Below are positions 1-7,929 of a stretch of 64,000 bases of DNA, one piece after another. The position numbers and the translations under genes are program-made. Below the pieces are notes generated by a model, which was not told the origin of the DNA, did not search any database, and saw nothing but the letters and a program-made list of their open reading frames with translations. The DNA comes from Acidobacteriota bacterium (GTDB lineage Bacteria; Acidobacteriota; Terriglobia; Terriglobales; Acidobacteriaceae): contig JABCZL010000021.1 in assembly GCA_013289685.1 (NCBI GenBank), positions 1-64,000 on the forward strand, in the 5' to 3' direction. How positions within the stretch are numbered: the first letter of the stretch is position 1; the number at the start of each line of letters is the position of its first letter.

Positions 1-6
1 ACGACC

Positions 7-289
7 ATGGGCACCGTGTATCGCGACCAGAGCCAGGAAGAAAAAATCGAGGCGCTACTGCGCGAGCGCGGCGATTGGGTTTCGGCGGTGGAACTGTCGG
101 CGATCGCGTTGCAATATTGCCGCGGGATCGCCGTGCCTGCGAAAGCGCGGTGTGAAAATCGACAACAAAGTCGAGCAACACGGCAAAACGAGACACGGAT
201 TTTACCGGATCGCGCGGCCGGTCACGCAGCCACCACTGATTCCCGAGCTGGGCGCGCAACGGTGGCACGATCCGGAAGAGCGTTTGTAG
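7..289 (+). pseudogene. helix-turn-helix protein, frameshifted
   Basis: The open frame from ATG 7 reads well to about base 110 (EEKIEALLRERGDWV, then an ELSAIALQY helix). It then turns into arginine-rich nonsense. One base over, the frame continues sensibly as LRKRGVKIDNKVEQHGKTRH followed by FYRIARP and stops at 287-289. Together the halves look like a winged-helix or HTH protein of the kind common in phage-like elements (recognition helix about residues 30-50, wing after RKRGVKI). The break lies near bases 108-116. It may be real decay or a sequence error. The start is close to the window edge, so a more upstream start cannot be excluded. It heads a run of small same-strand genes. Confidence 0.55.
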
Positions 290-392
290 CGCGGCTTAAT
301 CGTCACCGGGCTCACAGTACTCGTTGAACGCCTTGCTGGGCACGGCATTTGAGACGACCAACGCTTCGATGGGGCATGGATCAGGAGGACAC

Positions 393-632
393 GTGGCAGG
401 AGCTGTTGCAGAAATTCGGCGACCGACAAACGAGCAGCCTGCGATCGAGTACCTCGACGCGCGAGGACTGGGGCAGCGCTTGAACGTGCCGCCGACGTGG
501 CTCTTGGAAAACACGCGCAGTCGGGCGACGGATCCAGTCCCGTGCTTGCGATTTGGAAAATACGTGCGATTTGCTTGGGGCTCGCGCGAGCTGAACGAAT
601 GGCTGAGCCGGCGCGCGTCCGGCAAGAAATAG
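393..632 (+). CDS. AlpA/excisionase-like DNA-binding protein
   Basis: 79 residues from GTG 393, chosen because AGGAGG sits seven bases upstream; a TTG at 324 would add an unsupported N-terminus. The sequence runs IEYLDARGLGQRLNVPPTWL, then PCLRFGKYVRFAWGSRELNE and WLSRR. That is the layout of MerR-like/AlpA helix-turn-helix proteins (PF12728 type): a helix that picks the DNA site, a wing with conserved RFGKYVRF, and a C-terminal W-L helix. Such proteins act as excisionases or small regulators in integrative elements. The recombinase 4 kb downstream on the same strand fits this. Role inferred from family and context only. Confidence 0.7.
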   Translation: MAGAVAEIRRPTNEQPAIEYLDARGLGQRLNVPPTWLLENTRSRATDPVPCLRFGKYVRFAWGSRELNEWLSRRASGKK

Positions 633-642
633 GGAGGTTCAA

Positions 643-909
643 ATGCAAATCACGACCGATCACCTTGAGAAAGTCCGCGCATTGCTGGGCGCGGCCAGCG
701 AGCAGCTCGCCGTGCAGTCGAAGGCCGCGAAAGAAGCGGAGGAAGCGCGCCTGGCGCTCGACGCGCGATGGCGAGCGCTGCAAGGCAGTTTCGACACTCT
801 CGCCGCTGCATATGCCGGCGACGTGGAACCGAGCGAGGCACAGCTTATCGGATTGCCGGCTGACGTGCAGAGCGCGCTGGGGTACGTGAAACCAAAACCC
901 GCAGCGTAA
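643..909 (+). CDS. small helical protein of unknown function
   Basis: 88 residues, ATG preceded by GGGAGG. Mostly helical: HLEKVRALLGAASEQLAVQS followed by a KAAKEAEEARLALDARW heptad-like stretch, ending in a proline-rich tail. No signal peptide or catalytic motif. It lies ten bases after the AlpA-like gene and six before the next gene, so it is part of a tightly packed run typical of phage-like modules. Function not recognised. Confidence 0.65.
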   Translation: MQITTDHLEKVRALLGAASEQLAVQSKAAKEAEEARLALDARWRALQGSFDTLAAAYAGDVEPSEAQLIGLPADVQSALGYVKPKPAA

Positions 910-914
910 ATCAC

Positions 915-1148
915 ATGCTCACCATCCGCCAAACAGTCGCCGCGTCGACACCGGAACAATTCCGGGCGTTGCTGGTCGAGCAGTGCGAACTGGCCTTGGC
1001 GCAAGTCGCAGATGCGCACGGGATGGGTGAACTTGCTTGGTCGGACGTCGAAGTAATCGCTGAGAATTTGTTCGAGTTCACGCTCGAGGATGTAACCGGC
1101 AAACAGGTCCGCGCCAGCATTGAGCTGACGCCGGTGGTCGTGCAGTGA
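915..1148 (+). CDS. small acidic protein of unknown function
   Basis: 77 residues starting MLTIRQTVAASTPEQFRALL, rich in Glu and Val, no membrane segment. It is packed between neighbours on the same strand with spacing of a few bases, so it is probably translated from the same message. The ATG has only a weak ribosome binding site, which suggests coupling to the upstream gene. No family recognised. Confidence 0.6.
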   Translation: MLTIRQTVAASTPEQFRALLVEQCELALAQVADAHGMGELAWSDVEVIAENLFEFTLEDVTGKQVRASIELTPVVVQ

Positions 1149-1168
1149 TCAACCAAGGAGGGAAGGTT

Positions 1169-1624
1169 ATGTCACAGGATTATTCGGCTCCGATGCCGCA
1201 GAAATTGGATCAGAGCCGCAGGACGACAAGCACGATCGGCCACCAGGTTGCCGACACAAGGCGCCGCGGAAATGCGCCCAGCATCAAGACGGGCATCGTC
1301 GACCAGCATGGCAAGAGTGTCGACGGCATGACGCTGCAGCCGGGCCCGACGAACTCGCCGACTTTGCCGAGCGAACAAAATGGCTTCCAAGGTGAAACGT
1401 TGCCGGCGGACCCGGAAGACGCTCAGTCGCAGCAGACCACGGCCCCGCCTATTGCGGCCGAGACAGAACCCGCAGAAGTGCCGGAGACGACCGCGAAGCC
1501 GAGCAGTGGCGGCGAGAGCGATCCGATCATCGAAGGCGAGAACGCTCCGACGGGAGGCCTGGAAGAGGCTCGATATCCGAGTTTGATTCCATCGGCGACG
1601 CCTGTCGGCTATCCGTCCGACTGA
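1169..1624 (+). CDS. proline/glutamate-rich low-complexity protein
   Basis: 151 residues from ATG 1169, which has a strong AAGGAGGG seven bases before it; an in-frame ATG at 1145 lacks a site. The first 50 residues are basic and polar, the remainder is low-complexity Pro, Glu, Ala, Thr and Ser, so largely disordered. No signal peptide. It precedes the beta-rich protein, a position scaffolding or linker proteins often take in phage modules, but nothing in the sequence proves that. Confidence 0.6.
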   Translation: MSQDYSAPMPQKLDQSRRTTSTIGHQVADTRRRGNAPSIKTGIVDQHGKSVDGMTLQPGPTNSPTLPSEQNGFQGETLPADPEDAQSQQTTAPPIAAETEPAEVPETTAKPSSGGESDPIIEGENAPTGGLEEARYPSLIPSATPVGYPSD

Positions 1625-1694
1625 ATGCACTAGGACGTAGAGAGCGGCGCACAGCGTGACGCAGGACGAAGAGAAAGTCAGGGAGACCATCATC

Positions 1695-2504
1695 ATGCAG
1701 CAAAAAAACGCTTACACGCTGAACGGACTGCTCTGCAGCTTGCAAGTCTCGCTCTCTCCGGCGCAGCTGCGTGCGTTGCCCACCGCTCCGCTCACGGTCA
1801 TTGGCAATCCCGGCGTGGGCTATGCGACTTTGATTCGCACGGTCGTGGCCTCGCTGACATTCGGCTCAACGCCGTTCGTTGCGGCCCCCGGGAGTCTCGC
1901 CGCATTTTTTTATGGTGGCCCCTCTCGTTTTGGAATCCTTGGCGGTGCCTCACCACAAGGGCCAGGCGGGCCATTCGTCGTACCGAACACGGACGGGCCC
2001 TATGTAGCCTTCAAGATTGTTAGCGTTGCAGCGGCGGTCGGCGGCGTCACGACGTACACCATTTCGAGTTCGAACTTAGCAGTGAACGCGCTGGTCGGGT
2101 TGCCGGCCAGTCCTGGCGGTTGCACGAACGCAGCCAACAACGCAAGCGCGCCTGGCGGCTGGACGGTGACGGCGAATACCGCGAGCACGATCACGATTTC
2201 CAATCCCAGCGGCGTTCTCGAATCGTCGCCTCCGGCTGCAGCAAATATGTCGATCGGCGCGCCCGTATCTACGGTCGGAGGACTAGGTTCCACGATCGAC
2301 TTGACGCCATTGCTTACATCGGCGCAGGCCTCTGCTGTCCAGGCGTGGACGATCGGCGGCTGGCAATTTCCCAGAAACGAAATCGAAAATGCCCCGATCT
2401 TCCTGGGCACGTTTGCCTGGGCCGGGCTTGCGGCGCCGCAGAATTTTTCAGCGGGCGACAGCAATCTGACGCTCACTCTGGAATATCTGCAGGTGCAGTT
2501 GTGA
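1695..2504 (+). CDS. beta-rich protein, candidate virion component
   Basis: 269 residues from ATG 1695; an upstream in-frame ATG at 1656 would add 13 charged residues. There is no signal peptide. The body is rich in Gly, Ala, Thr, Val and Ser with short alternating beta segments (VTTYTISSSNLAVNALVG, TASTITISNPSG), and ends NLTLTLEYLQVQL. That composition fits a capsid decoration, spike or tail protein, and the surrounding genes are small, dense and phage-like. I do not recognise a specific family; a structure prediction would be decisive. Confidence 0.65.
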   Translation: MQQKNAYTLNGLLCSLQVSLSPAQLRALPTAPLTVIGNPGVGYATLIRTVVASLTFGSTPFVAAPGSLAAFFYGGPSRFGILGGASPQGPGGPFVVPNTDGPYVAFKIVSVAAAVGGVTTYTISSSNLAVNALVGLPASPGGCTNAANNASAPGGWTVTANTASTITISNPSGVLESSPPAAANMSIGAPVSTVGGLGSTIDLTPLLTSAQASAVQAWTIGGWQFPRNEIENAPIFLGTFAWAGLAAPQNFSAGDSNLTLTLEYLQVQL

Positions 2505-2663
2505 GCGCTGTTAATCGACATGAGATCAACATGTCGGCGGGCGCGGTCTGAAAAGCCTTGAGTGGCGCGGGTTTGGAGGCCGAATGGTCAGACCCATGCT
2601 GCCGGCGAGCAGAGTTCGAGGACGTAAGGCACGGGACGGCACGTTAATTTCCGAGGAGGCACC

Positions 2664-2936
2664 ATGGCAAAACTGAGCAAGGCCGAGCGTCAAGCATGGG
2701 AAAAAGATTTGGCCACTCTGCGCGCCGCCGTAGAGCAGTGTCAGCAAGTTTTGAAAGCGGACGATGAAGCCGCAAAAGCCGCGGAGGCAGAGAGCGACGT
2801 TGCAACCGTGAGAAAGATTGTAGATGGCGGGACGGGCGACGCGCGCACGGCGACCGCTCGGGGCGTGTTTGCTATCCGTGAGCAAGGTGGCCATCGGATC
2901 TCCGACGCGGTGTACGGCGGCGACCGAGAGAAGTAA
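2664..2936 (+). CDS. small charged helical protein
   Basis: 90 residues with a strong GAGGAGG site before ATG 2664. It begins MAKLSKAERQAWEKDLATLR and is mostly coiled-coil with alternating Lys and Glu, then a Gly-rich C-terminus (VDGGTGDARTATARGVF). No membrane segment or known motif. It precedes a second small helical gene on the same strand. Unknown function. Confidence 0.6.
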   Translation: MAKLSKAERQAWEKDLATLRAAVEQCQQVLKADDEAAKAAEAESDVATVRKIVDGGTGDARTATARGVFAIREQGGHRISDAVYGGDREK

Positions 2937-2972
2937 AGTTCGACGACCATCTTCGAAGGCGGAGGGCACTCC

Positions 2973-3257
2973 ATGAACCAGGGACGAGTATTTCAAGTGA
3001 GCCAGCAAACGTTGCGAGAGGATGCAGCGAAAGCCGCGCGTGCGAACCGCGCCTCGACGAAGGCAGCCCTCAAGTCGAGGCTCGCGAGTCTCGAAGTGCA
3101 GGCCGCGCTGGAAGATTTCGTGCCTGGGGTCCTCAACGAGGAAGAGCAAGAGTGGGCGCTGACCGATCCAGAGTTGGCGAAGTTTCTCGCCATGTGCAGT
3201 CAGAAAGAACTGGATCGCATGCGGGCAGAGCGCGCGTACAAACGGCGCGCGGCATAG
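2973..3257 (+). CDS. small helical protein of the integrated element
   Basis: 94 residues, start ATG 2973 with GGCGGAGGG upstream. Ala, Arg and Lys rich, helical throughout (LREDAAKAARANRASTKAAL), ending with basic AYKRRAA. It ends two bases before the next gene's ATG, which implies translational coupling. No family recognised; could be a nucleoid-like or assembly chaperone protein, but this is a guess. Confidence 0.6.
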   Translation: MNQGRVFQVSQQTLREDAAKAARANRASTKAALKSRLASLEVQAALEDFVPGVLNEEEQEWALTDPELAKFLAMCSQKELDRMRAERAYKRRAA

Positions 3258-3259
3258 CG

Positions 3260-3967
3260 ATGAAATTCACGTTTGACATCTTCAGGAGAAAGAGACCGAT
3301 GACACCGATCGAGATAGTAAAGCCAGTGGAGCCGGACCGCGACGAACTCGAGGAATTGCAGACGGCGATTACGCTCCACCAGGGCCGGCTGAACATGATG
3401 GAAGAAGAGGCTGCGCATCTGGATTCCCAGATGAGCCGAATTGGCGTGCTGGCCAACGCGTTGAAAATCAGAATCAGCGAGCATGACGCCGGCGCCGCCG
3501 ACCAGCTCGACTGCCTCGAACGAGAGCAGCAGGAAATTGCTCGAAGGCGCGAAGGCTTGCGTCTCAGGATCGTGAGTCTGCAGTCGGAACTGGTGCCGAT
3601 GACGCGCGAAGCGAGTGCGCTCGCCAGCCAGCGTGATCTCGCGCGCCAGGATGCTCTTGTGAAAGAGTGCGAGGTCGAGAAGGATGCACTGATTGAGGAG
3701 ATCCTGTCGAACTGGACGCGGTGCTGCGAAGCGGCTTTCGATCTCATGGTGATGTTGGATGGCGGGATGGGCGGCCAGCTGCAGCTCGATGCGGAGCACA
3801 AGCGCCAGTTATTTGCGATGAACTCCGACGTGGGTGAGCGCTTGCAAGGTGCCGCACTTGTGCATGTGAATGAGCAAACACAATTTCAGTTCGCGCGCGG
3901 CGAAGTGTTTCATCGGATGCGCGTCATCCCGGCGAAGCGCAGAGAGAAAGTGCGCGCAGCCGGGTAA
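3260..3967 (+). CDS. coiled-coil protein of the integrated element
   Basis: 235 residues from ATG 3260, or 222 from ATG 3300, which has the better AGGAGA site. Residues about 25-150 form a long coiled coil (DRDELEELQTAITLHQGRLN; QLDCLEREQQEIARRREGLR). The C-terminal third (FDLMVMLDGGMGGQLQLDAE) is more globular. No signal peptide or transmembrane helix. Last gene of the small-gene run before a gap leading to the recombinase. Possibly a tape-measure-like or scaffold protein, but unproven. Confidence 0.65.
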   Translation: MKFTFDIFRRKRPMTPIEIVKPVEPDRDELEELQTAITLHQGRLNMMEEEAAHLDSQMSRIGVLANALKIRISEHDAGAADQLDCLEREQQEIARRREGLRLRIVSLQSELVPMTREASALASQRDLARQDALVKECEVEKDALIEEILSNWTRCCEAAFDLMVMLDGGMGGQLQLDAEHKRQLFAMNSDVGERLQGAALVHVNEQTQFQFARGEVFHRMRVIPAKRREKVRAAG

Positions 3968-4134
3968 ACAGAGTTTCGTCGCTGGTTTTTCAGCATATCC
4001 ACTGTCTATCCAGCGGCGAATCGGGGCTGCGTTAATCTGTCAGAGGCCACGCCTCTTCTCCGGAGGCGACGCAGCGCTGATGCAGCCCCACCGAGAGGCA
4101 ACACGGGCAGGTCCTTGGGGGTTGGCTTCAAGGC

Positions 4135-4434
4135 TTGCCCGCCCTCGGGAAAACGGATGAGCAAACCGGCGCGAGCTTTCGTTTCGTACTACCCGATCTT
4201 GGCACATATCAAGACCGCATGGCCGCGTGGCTGCGTCTGCCGAGTTTGTCGAGCCGTCGACGACGGGGTGATGCACGTGCGAAAGGATTTTCTGAAAGAC
4301 CCGCGTCCGCTCGCAGCGGAAGGGCGTCGGCGGCCGACTCCATTGCCCGGAAGTTGATCGGGCTTCCGCCTTCCGAATCTGTCCACCCGGTGGACGGATT
4401 TGGGGCAGGTAAGCCACGCCGGCCGCGGGCATGA
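4135..4434 (+). CDS. doubtful small ORF
   Basis: A 99-residue TTG-started frame (TGASFRFVLPDLGTYQDR then Arg/Ser-rich). A shorter competing frame starts at ATG 4157 (MSKPARAFVSYYPILAHI). Neither has a convincing ribosome binding site or family. The stretch 3968-4596 otherwise holds no gene I can support. Kept only because the frame is open over 300 bases with acceptable codon use. Confidence 0.25.
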   Translation: MPALGKTDEQTGASFRFVLPDLGTYQDRMAAWLRLPSLSSRRRRGDARAKGFSERPASARSGRASAADSIARKLIGLPPSESVHPVDGFGAGKPRRPRA

Positions 4435-4536
4435 GTCGGAGAGAACGCGAAGAAAAGAAAGCTGTTACGGAGGCGATGTCGAACGAATGATGATTTAGGT
4501 GCGAGACGCTGCCGGACCCGTGCTATAGTGCAAGCG

Positions 4537-4570
4537 CGTCGACCCGGTGCTTCAACACCGAGCCGACGCT
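4537..4570 (+). promoter_or_regulatory. leader hairpin upstream of the integrase
   Basis: GCGTCGACCCGGTG and CACCGAGCCGACGC form a 14-base stem with two mismatches around a CTTCAA loop. It is preceded 15 bases upstream by a possible -10 element (TATAGT near 4523). It lies in the 5' leader of the short ORF at 4597 and the recombinase at 4671. It has no T tract, so it looks like a structured leader or protein site rather than a terminator. Confidence 0.4.
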
Positions 4571-4596
4571 AACCAGACTGCCTAAACGGAGGCAAC

Positions 4597-4797
4597 ATGG
4601 CTGATCAAATCCTACCTGATTTTTTCCCCCAGATTTCCTCTGTTGGCGGCCAAAAACGGAGGAATCACACATGCAACGCAAGCGAGAGCAAACAGGCACC
4701 ACCGTGCCAATCGGCGGTTATTGGGTATGCCGTTACGCTGACTGGCGAATCGAGGATGGCGTCCGCATTCGCAAGCAAGGTCTCTGCCACAAATTAA
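4597..4797 (+). CDS. leader ORF overlapping the integrase start
   Basis: 66 residues from ATG 4597, with a good ACGGAGG site seven bases upstream. It starts MADQILPDFFPQISSVGGQ and overlaps the first 127 bases of the recombinase gene in another frame. The strong initiation signal and the overlap suggest that ribosomes on this ORF affect recombinase translation. The C-terminal part has no protein-like character, so only the first 25 or so codons may matter. Confidence 0.35.
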   Translation: MADQILPDFFPQISSVGGQKRRNHTCNASESKQAPPCQSAVIGYAVTLTGESRMASAFASKVSATN

Positions 4798-5930
4798 CCC
4801 CGATCCAGGAGGAGCACAACCGACTCCGACGTCCGCCCAAGTACGTCAAGGAACTTCAGGCTGAGTTCATGAAGACGGTCAATGCCAGTGCTGCTCGCCC
4901 TGAAATGTGCAGCACGATCGGGCAGTTCGTCGAGTCGAATTGGCTGCCCTTCATTGAAGAGCACCGCTCGTCATCCACGGTCACCGGCTACAAATTTTAT
5001 TGGAAGATCTTGCTGAAACCCTACCTGGTGAACCAGCTGGTGCGCGACTACACCACGGCGCAAGCGGAGCGGATGCTCCACGAGATCGGCCGTCTGCACC
5101 CGACGATGAAGAAAGCGACCCTGCACAAGCTGAGGAGTATCCTTTCAGGAATCTTTAAGCGTGCGATCGGTCAAGGCCTGCGTCCCGGGCACAATCCCAT
5201 TCGAGAAGTGACTCCTCCGGAGGGCCTGCCTTCAGGGGAGACATACGCTTACACGCTGCAGGAGATCCGGCAGATGTTGGGAGCAATCACGGACGAGACC
5301 ACGAAGGTGATTGTGGCACTCGCTGGATACTGCGGACTCTCGAAAAGCGAAATTCAGGGCCTGTGCTGGGAGAATTACGACGCAACGAAAGGCGAGATCG
5401 CAGTTGTCTCGTCGGTCGTCGCCGGCAAACGCGGGAACACGAAGACGAAGGCGCGCGCAGCCAGCGTGCCCTTGATTGCGTCAGTGCGCGAACTGCTCGA
5501 CCTGTACCGGCTGCGGCTCGGTAATCCGACAACAGGTGAACTCCCGGCAACCGGCGTTATGTTCGCGACGGAGATCGGCACTCCGTTGGACCTGCACAAC
5601 GTCTTCACTCGCCAGATTGACCCGGTTCTCAATGCGTGTGCAGAGTGCGGCGAGATCAGGAAGGAACACGGGGAAGAGTCGGATCACGAGTACCGACGTT
5701 CCGACCTCCCGGCGTGGCACGGCTGGCACGCTTTCAGGCGCGGCCTGGCGACAAACCTCAACGATCTCGGTGTGCTCGATCTGACGATCCAGCGCATTCT
5801 GCGTCACAGCGACGTGACCACGACACGGAAGGCGTACATCAAGCCGCTCGACCATCAGGTGACCGCGGGTATGGAGCGGATGGAGGAGGCAATTCGGAGG
5901 GTCGAAGCTGCGACGGGAAGAGTCAATTAA
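4671..5930 (+). CDS. tyrosine recombinase (integrase)
   Basis: 419 residues; ATG 4671 follows GGAGG at good spacing. Family: phage-type tyrosine recombinase, which cuts and rejoins DNA at att sites. Residues about 80-175 are the core-binding domain and 195-400 the catalytic domain. Present are H353-x-x-R356 (WHAFRRG), H379 (RILRHSD) and nucleophile Y389. The first catalytic arginine, expected in a GLR-x-SE motif, is missing: the protein reads GLSKSEIQGL, with Ser224 in that place and Lys225 next to it. The gene ends 86 bases from the 3' end of tRNA-Lys, the usual position for an integrase of an element inserted in that tRNA. Activity is uncertain because of the Arg replacement. Confidence 0.93.
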   Translation: MQRKREQTGTTVPIGGYWVCRYADWRIEDGVRIRKQGLCHKLTPIQEEHNRLRRPPKYVKELQAEFMKTVNASAARPEMCSTIGQFVESNWLPFIEEHRSSSTVTGYKFYWKILLKPYLVNQLVRDYTTAQAERMLHEIGRLHPTMKKATLHKLRSILSGIFKRAIGQGLRPGHNPIREVTPPEGLPSGETYAYTLQEIRQMLGAITDETTKVIVALAGYCGLSKSEIQGLCWENYDATKGEIAVVSSVVAGKRGNTKTKARAASVPLIASVRELLDLYRLRLGNPTTGELPATGVMFATEIGTPLDLHNVFTRQIDPVLNACAECGEIRKEHGEESDHEYRRSDLPAWHGWHAFRRGLATNLNDLGVLDLTIQRILRHSDVTTTRKAYIKPLDHQVTAGMERMEEAIRRVEAATGRVN

Positions 5931-6015
5931 GGCCGTTTTCGAGGCCGATTTTCCTTAATAAACATTGACTCGCTTAATCAACATCAACCCAAGGTTTGCA
6001 AGTCATTGAAAACTT

Positions 6016-6091
6016 TGGTGAGCGCGGCAGGACTCGAACCTGCGACCCATGCCTTAAAAGGGCATTGCTCTACCAACTGAGCTACGCGCCC
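6016..6091 (-). tRNA. tRNA-Lys (anticodon UUU)
   Basis: A complete 76-nt cloverleaf on the minus strand. It has a 7-bp acceptor stem GGGCGCG/CGCGCTC with one G-U pair, D arm AGCTCAGTTGGTAGAGC, anticodon stem ATGCC/GGCAT with loop CTTTTAA (anticodon TTT), T arm GCAGGTTCGAGTCCTGC, discriminator A and encoded CCA. Its 3' end faces the intact integrase; the decayed integrase ends 11 bases beyond its 5' end. It is the likely attachment site of the element at 1-6 kb. Confidence 0.97.
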
Positions 6092-6102
6092 CACCTTTGC
6101 AA

Positions 6103-6669
6103 TCAAGCACTTGCAGCTGTTATCTGAGATGCGTGGGTCCACGTGGGTCCAATCATCGCAATAACCTTGCGTTGTGCTTCCCTCTTTACTGGCATGAGAC
6201 CCGGCGTATACGTGTCCAGCGTTACTTTGCTGTCCGCGTGCCGCAGTGACTCCTGTACCGTCTTCACGTCCTCACCATTCCCTTTCAGGAGTGTTGCAAA
6301 CAAGTGTCTGAAAACGTGCCAGCGAACATGCTTCACAATCCCAGCCTTCTTTGCAGCAGGCCGAATGTGTTTTGACATTGCTGATCTAGGCCACAGCGGC
6401 TGCTTGCCGTGTTTCTCAGCGGACGCGAAGACATAATCCGTCTCTTGATTGTAAAGACACTTCTTACGCCAGTCCAGTAGCAGCGCCGCCAGGCCAGCAT
6501 CCATCGGAACGGGCTTCTGTGAGGCTGCTGTCTTCAGTGGGCCGATATGTTGACAGACAATCGCGCGGGTGAGACGAATCTCGTCCACGCCAAAGTCTAT
6601 ATCTTCCCTCTGTGCAAGTGAACCCCTCGCGTTCCAGCGGTGAAAAGTGGATTCTTTCTGTTCCAACAC
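6103..6669 (-). pseudogene. tyrosine recombinase remnant
   Basis: 188 residues remain. Residues from about 23 match the C-terminal half of a tyrosine recombinase: IRLTRAIVCQHIGPLKTAAS, the H-x-x-R box in RWHVFRHLFATLL, SLRHADSKVTLDTYT with the His and the nucleophile Tyr. The N-terminal arm, core-binding domain and first catalytic Arg are lost; the reading frame is nonsense before EDIDFG, so truncation came with a frameshift. It is a different lineage from the intact integrase at 4671. The stop lies 11 bases from the 5' end of tRNA-Lys, so the tRNA has been visited by at least two elements. Confidence 0.8.
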
Positions 6670-6789
6670 GGTACCACGCCGAGCGGTTTCGAGGCCGACT
6701 CGTCACAAGTTCATCACTGGTAAGTGAAGTTCAGCTTGTCGAGGTAAACGGTGTAGGGCGTTTGCTCGTAATCGCCATCCATTTGGTAG

Positions 6790-7095
6790 TTGATGGTGAT
6801 TCCCCACCACCCAGGTGCCGAGAACGGCGCGTACTGCCAATTCATAGTGATTGACCGTGCGACGCCCGATTCCAGCCTGGCTTGGCATGTCTTGTATCAA
6901 GCGGCGCTGTTTGAAACGGACCGGAACAAACTTCCGCGGCGGATTGCAGAGGCGGAGAACGCCATCCTTGTCCGAATCAAGGAATTGTTTGTGATCACCA
7001 CGGACCACATTGAAGAAGATGTCGTCCTGGACGACGCGTTGTATGCTTTGCGCGCGCTCCGCAACTGCGTCCTCGCTGAAGCAACCGCACCTTAG
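6790..7095 (+). CDS. small helical protein, family of unknown function
   Basis: 101 residues in the longest form; protein-like character begins near base 6847 (GTG, VIDRATPDSS) and the conserved-looking core is AWHVLYQAALFETDRNKLPR then RIAEAENAILVRIKELF and ALDALRALR-type helices. It resembles small single-domain helical proteins found repeatedly in acidobacterial genomes. No signal peptide. The opposite strand is also open but encodes Arg-rich nonsense. The start is uncertain. Confidence 0.6.
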   Translation: MMVIPHHPGAENGAYCQFIVIDRATPDSSLAWHVLYQAALFETDRNKLPRRIAEAENAILVRIKELFVITTDHIEEDVVLDDALYALRALRNCVLAEATAP

Positions 7096-7337
7096 CAATC
7101 TTCTGTACGGCGAGTGAACCCATCGATGGGTTCCATCGAACCGCAAGCCAGATTGCCCGTTTCGGCGGCCTGACCTTTGGGCGATGCTATTCATACTTCG
7201 AAGACTGCCGCTAAGCCACCTAAATGACATCTTGCCCATTTCTAGGAACGGCAGGTGCCCGGTTGAGGGCAACGCTGTATTGCTGCGCGCAGGCATTGGT
7301 CTTACATTGCTGAAAACCAAGAAAGTTGAGCTCTTCC

Positions 7338-7583
7338 ATGCCGAACAAAAGCGCAGAACACACTCTCCCAGCTGCCAAGACTCTGAAACGTGCCTTCGAG
7401 CGCGCCGTTCGCGATATGTATCAAGCGAGCCTCACGGGCGAGATCTCGAAGTACCGCACCCCCATCGTTCAGCGCGCCGGAATAAACGCTTCCGGGTCGC
7501 ACGTCGAAGAAAAGCGCGCTTTATCCGATGCAGCCAAAGCGCTCGCGCCGTTATGGAAGATCTCCCCGACTTCTCCTAGGTGA
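7338..7583 (+). CDS. small hypothetical protein
   Basis: 81 residues from ATG 7338 (MPNKSAEHTLPAAKTLKRAF), helical and basic, with EISKYRTPIVQRAGINASGS in the middle. A TTG 12 bases upstream is in frame. No membrane segment or known motif; ribosome binding site weak. Plausible but unrecognised. Confidence 0.45.
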   Translation: MPNKSAEHTLPAAKTLKRAFERAVRDMYQASLTGEISKYRTPIVQRAGINASGSHVEEKRALSDAAKALAPLWKISPTSPR

Positions 7584-7638
7584 GCTATTTCAAGACGAGA
7601 GCGCTCAAGACAATCCTTCCCTCAGCACTCGCTTACGA

Positions 7639-7785
7639 CTAAGGTGGAGGGATGCAAGGGTGGTCCTTTTCCGGATCCATCCTTTTCGACCATGTAACAA
7701 GGGCTGTGATCAGCAGTATCAAAAACCGGAGAACGATTGCGACGGCTGCCATTGCACGTCCCACTTTTGGATTGCCTGCGATCAT
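7639..7785 (-). CDS. 48-residue single-pass membrane miniprotein
   Basis: From ATG 7785: MIAGNPKVGRAMAAVAIVLR, then FLILLITALVTW and a polar tail ending HPCIPPP. One hydrophobic helix (about residues 12-32) with a basic N-flank predicts an inner-membrane miniprotein. Just upstream on the same strand another short frame reads ISPENPDVPVREPDPEDP and stops overlapping this start region. Similar acidic proline-rich stretches occur in acidobacterial small proteins. Too short for firm support. Confidence 0.35.
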   Translation of the reverse strand: MIAGNPKVGRAMAAVAIVLRFLILLITALVTWSKRMDPEKDHPCIPPP

Positions 7786-7929
7786 TGGGTTAAATCTGTC
7801 CGGGATCTTCCGGGTCGGGTTCGCGCACTGGCACGTCAGGGTTCTCGGGCGAAATGATTTCGATCCGTTTTCATAGCGTTCAGATGCCAGCAGTAGCGGA
7901 ACTGCGCTGAGTGGCGAGGCTCGGCCGTC

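Noticed and set aside
6243..6258. A tenth dyad-like match (CGCAGTGACTCCTGTA) inside the decayed integrase.
   Set aside because: It lies in code for conserved recombinase residues (TVQESLRHAD), so the match is probably chance.
6703..7320. A 205-codon minus-strand frame.
   Set aside because: Arg-rich and without motifs; the plus-strand protein at 6790-7095 has the better protein-like sequence.
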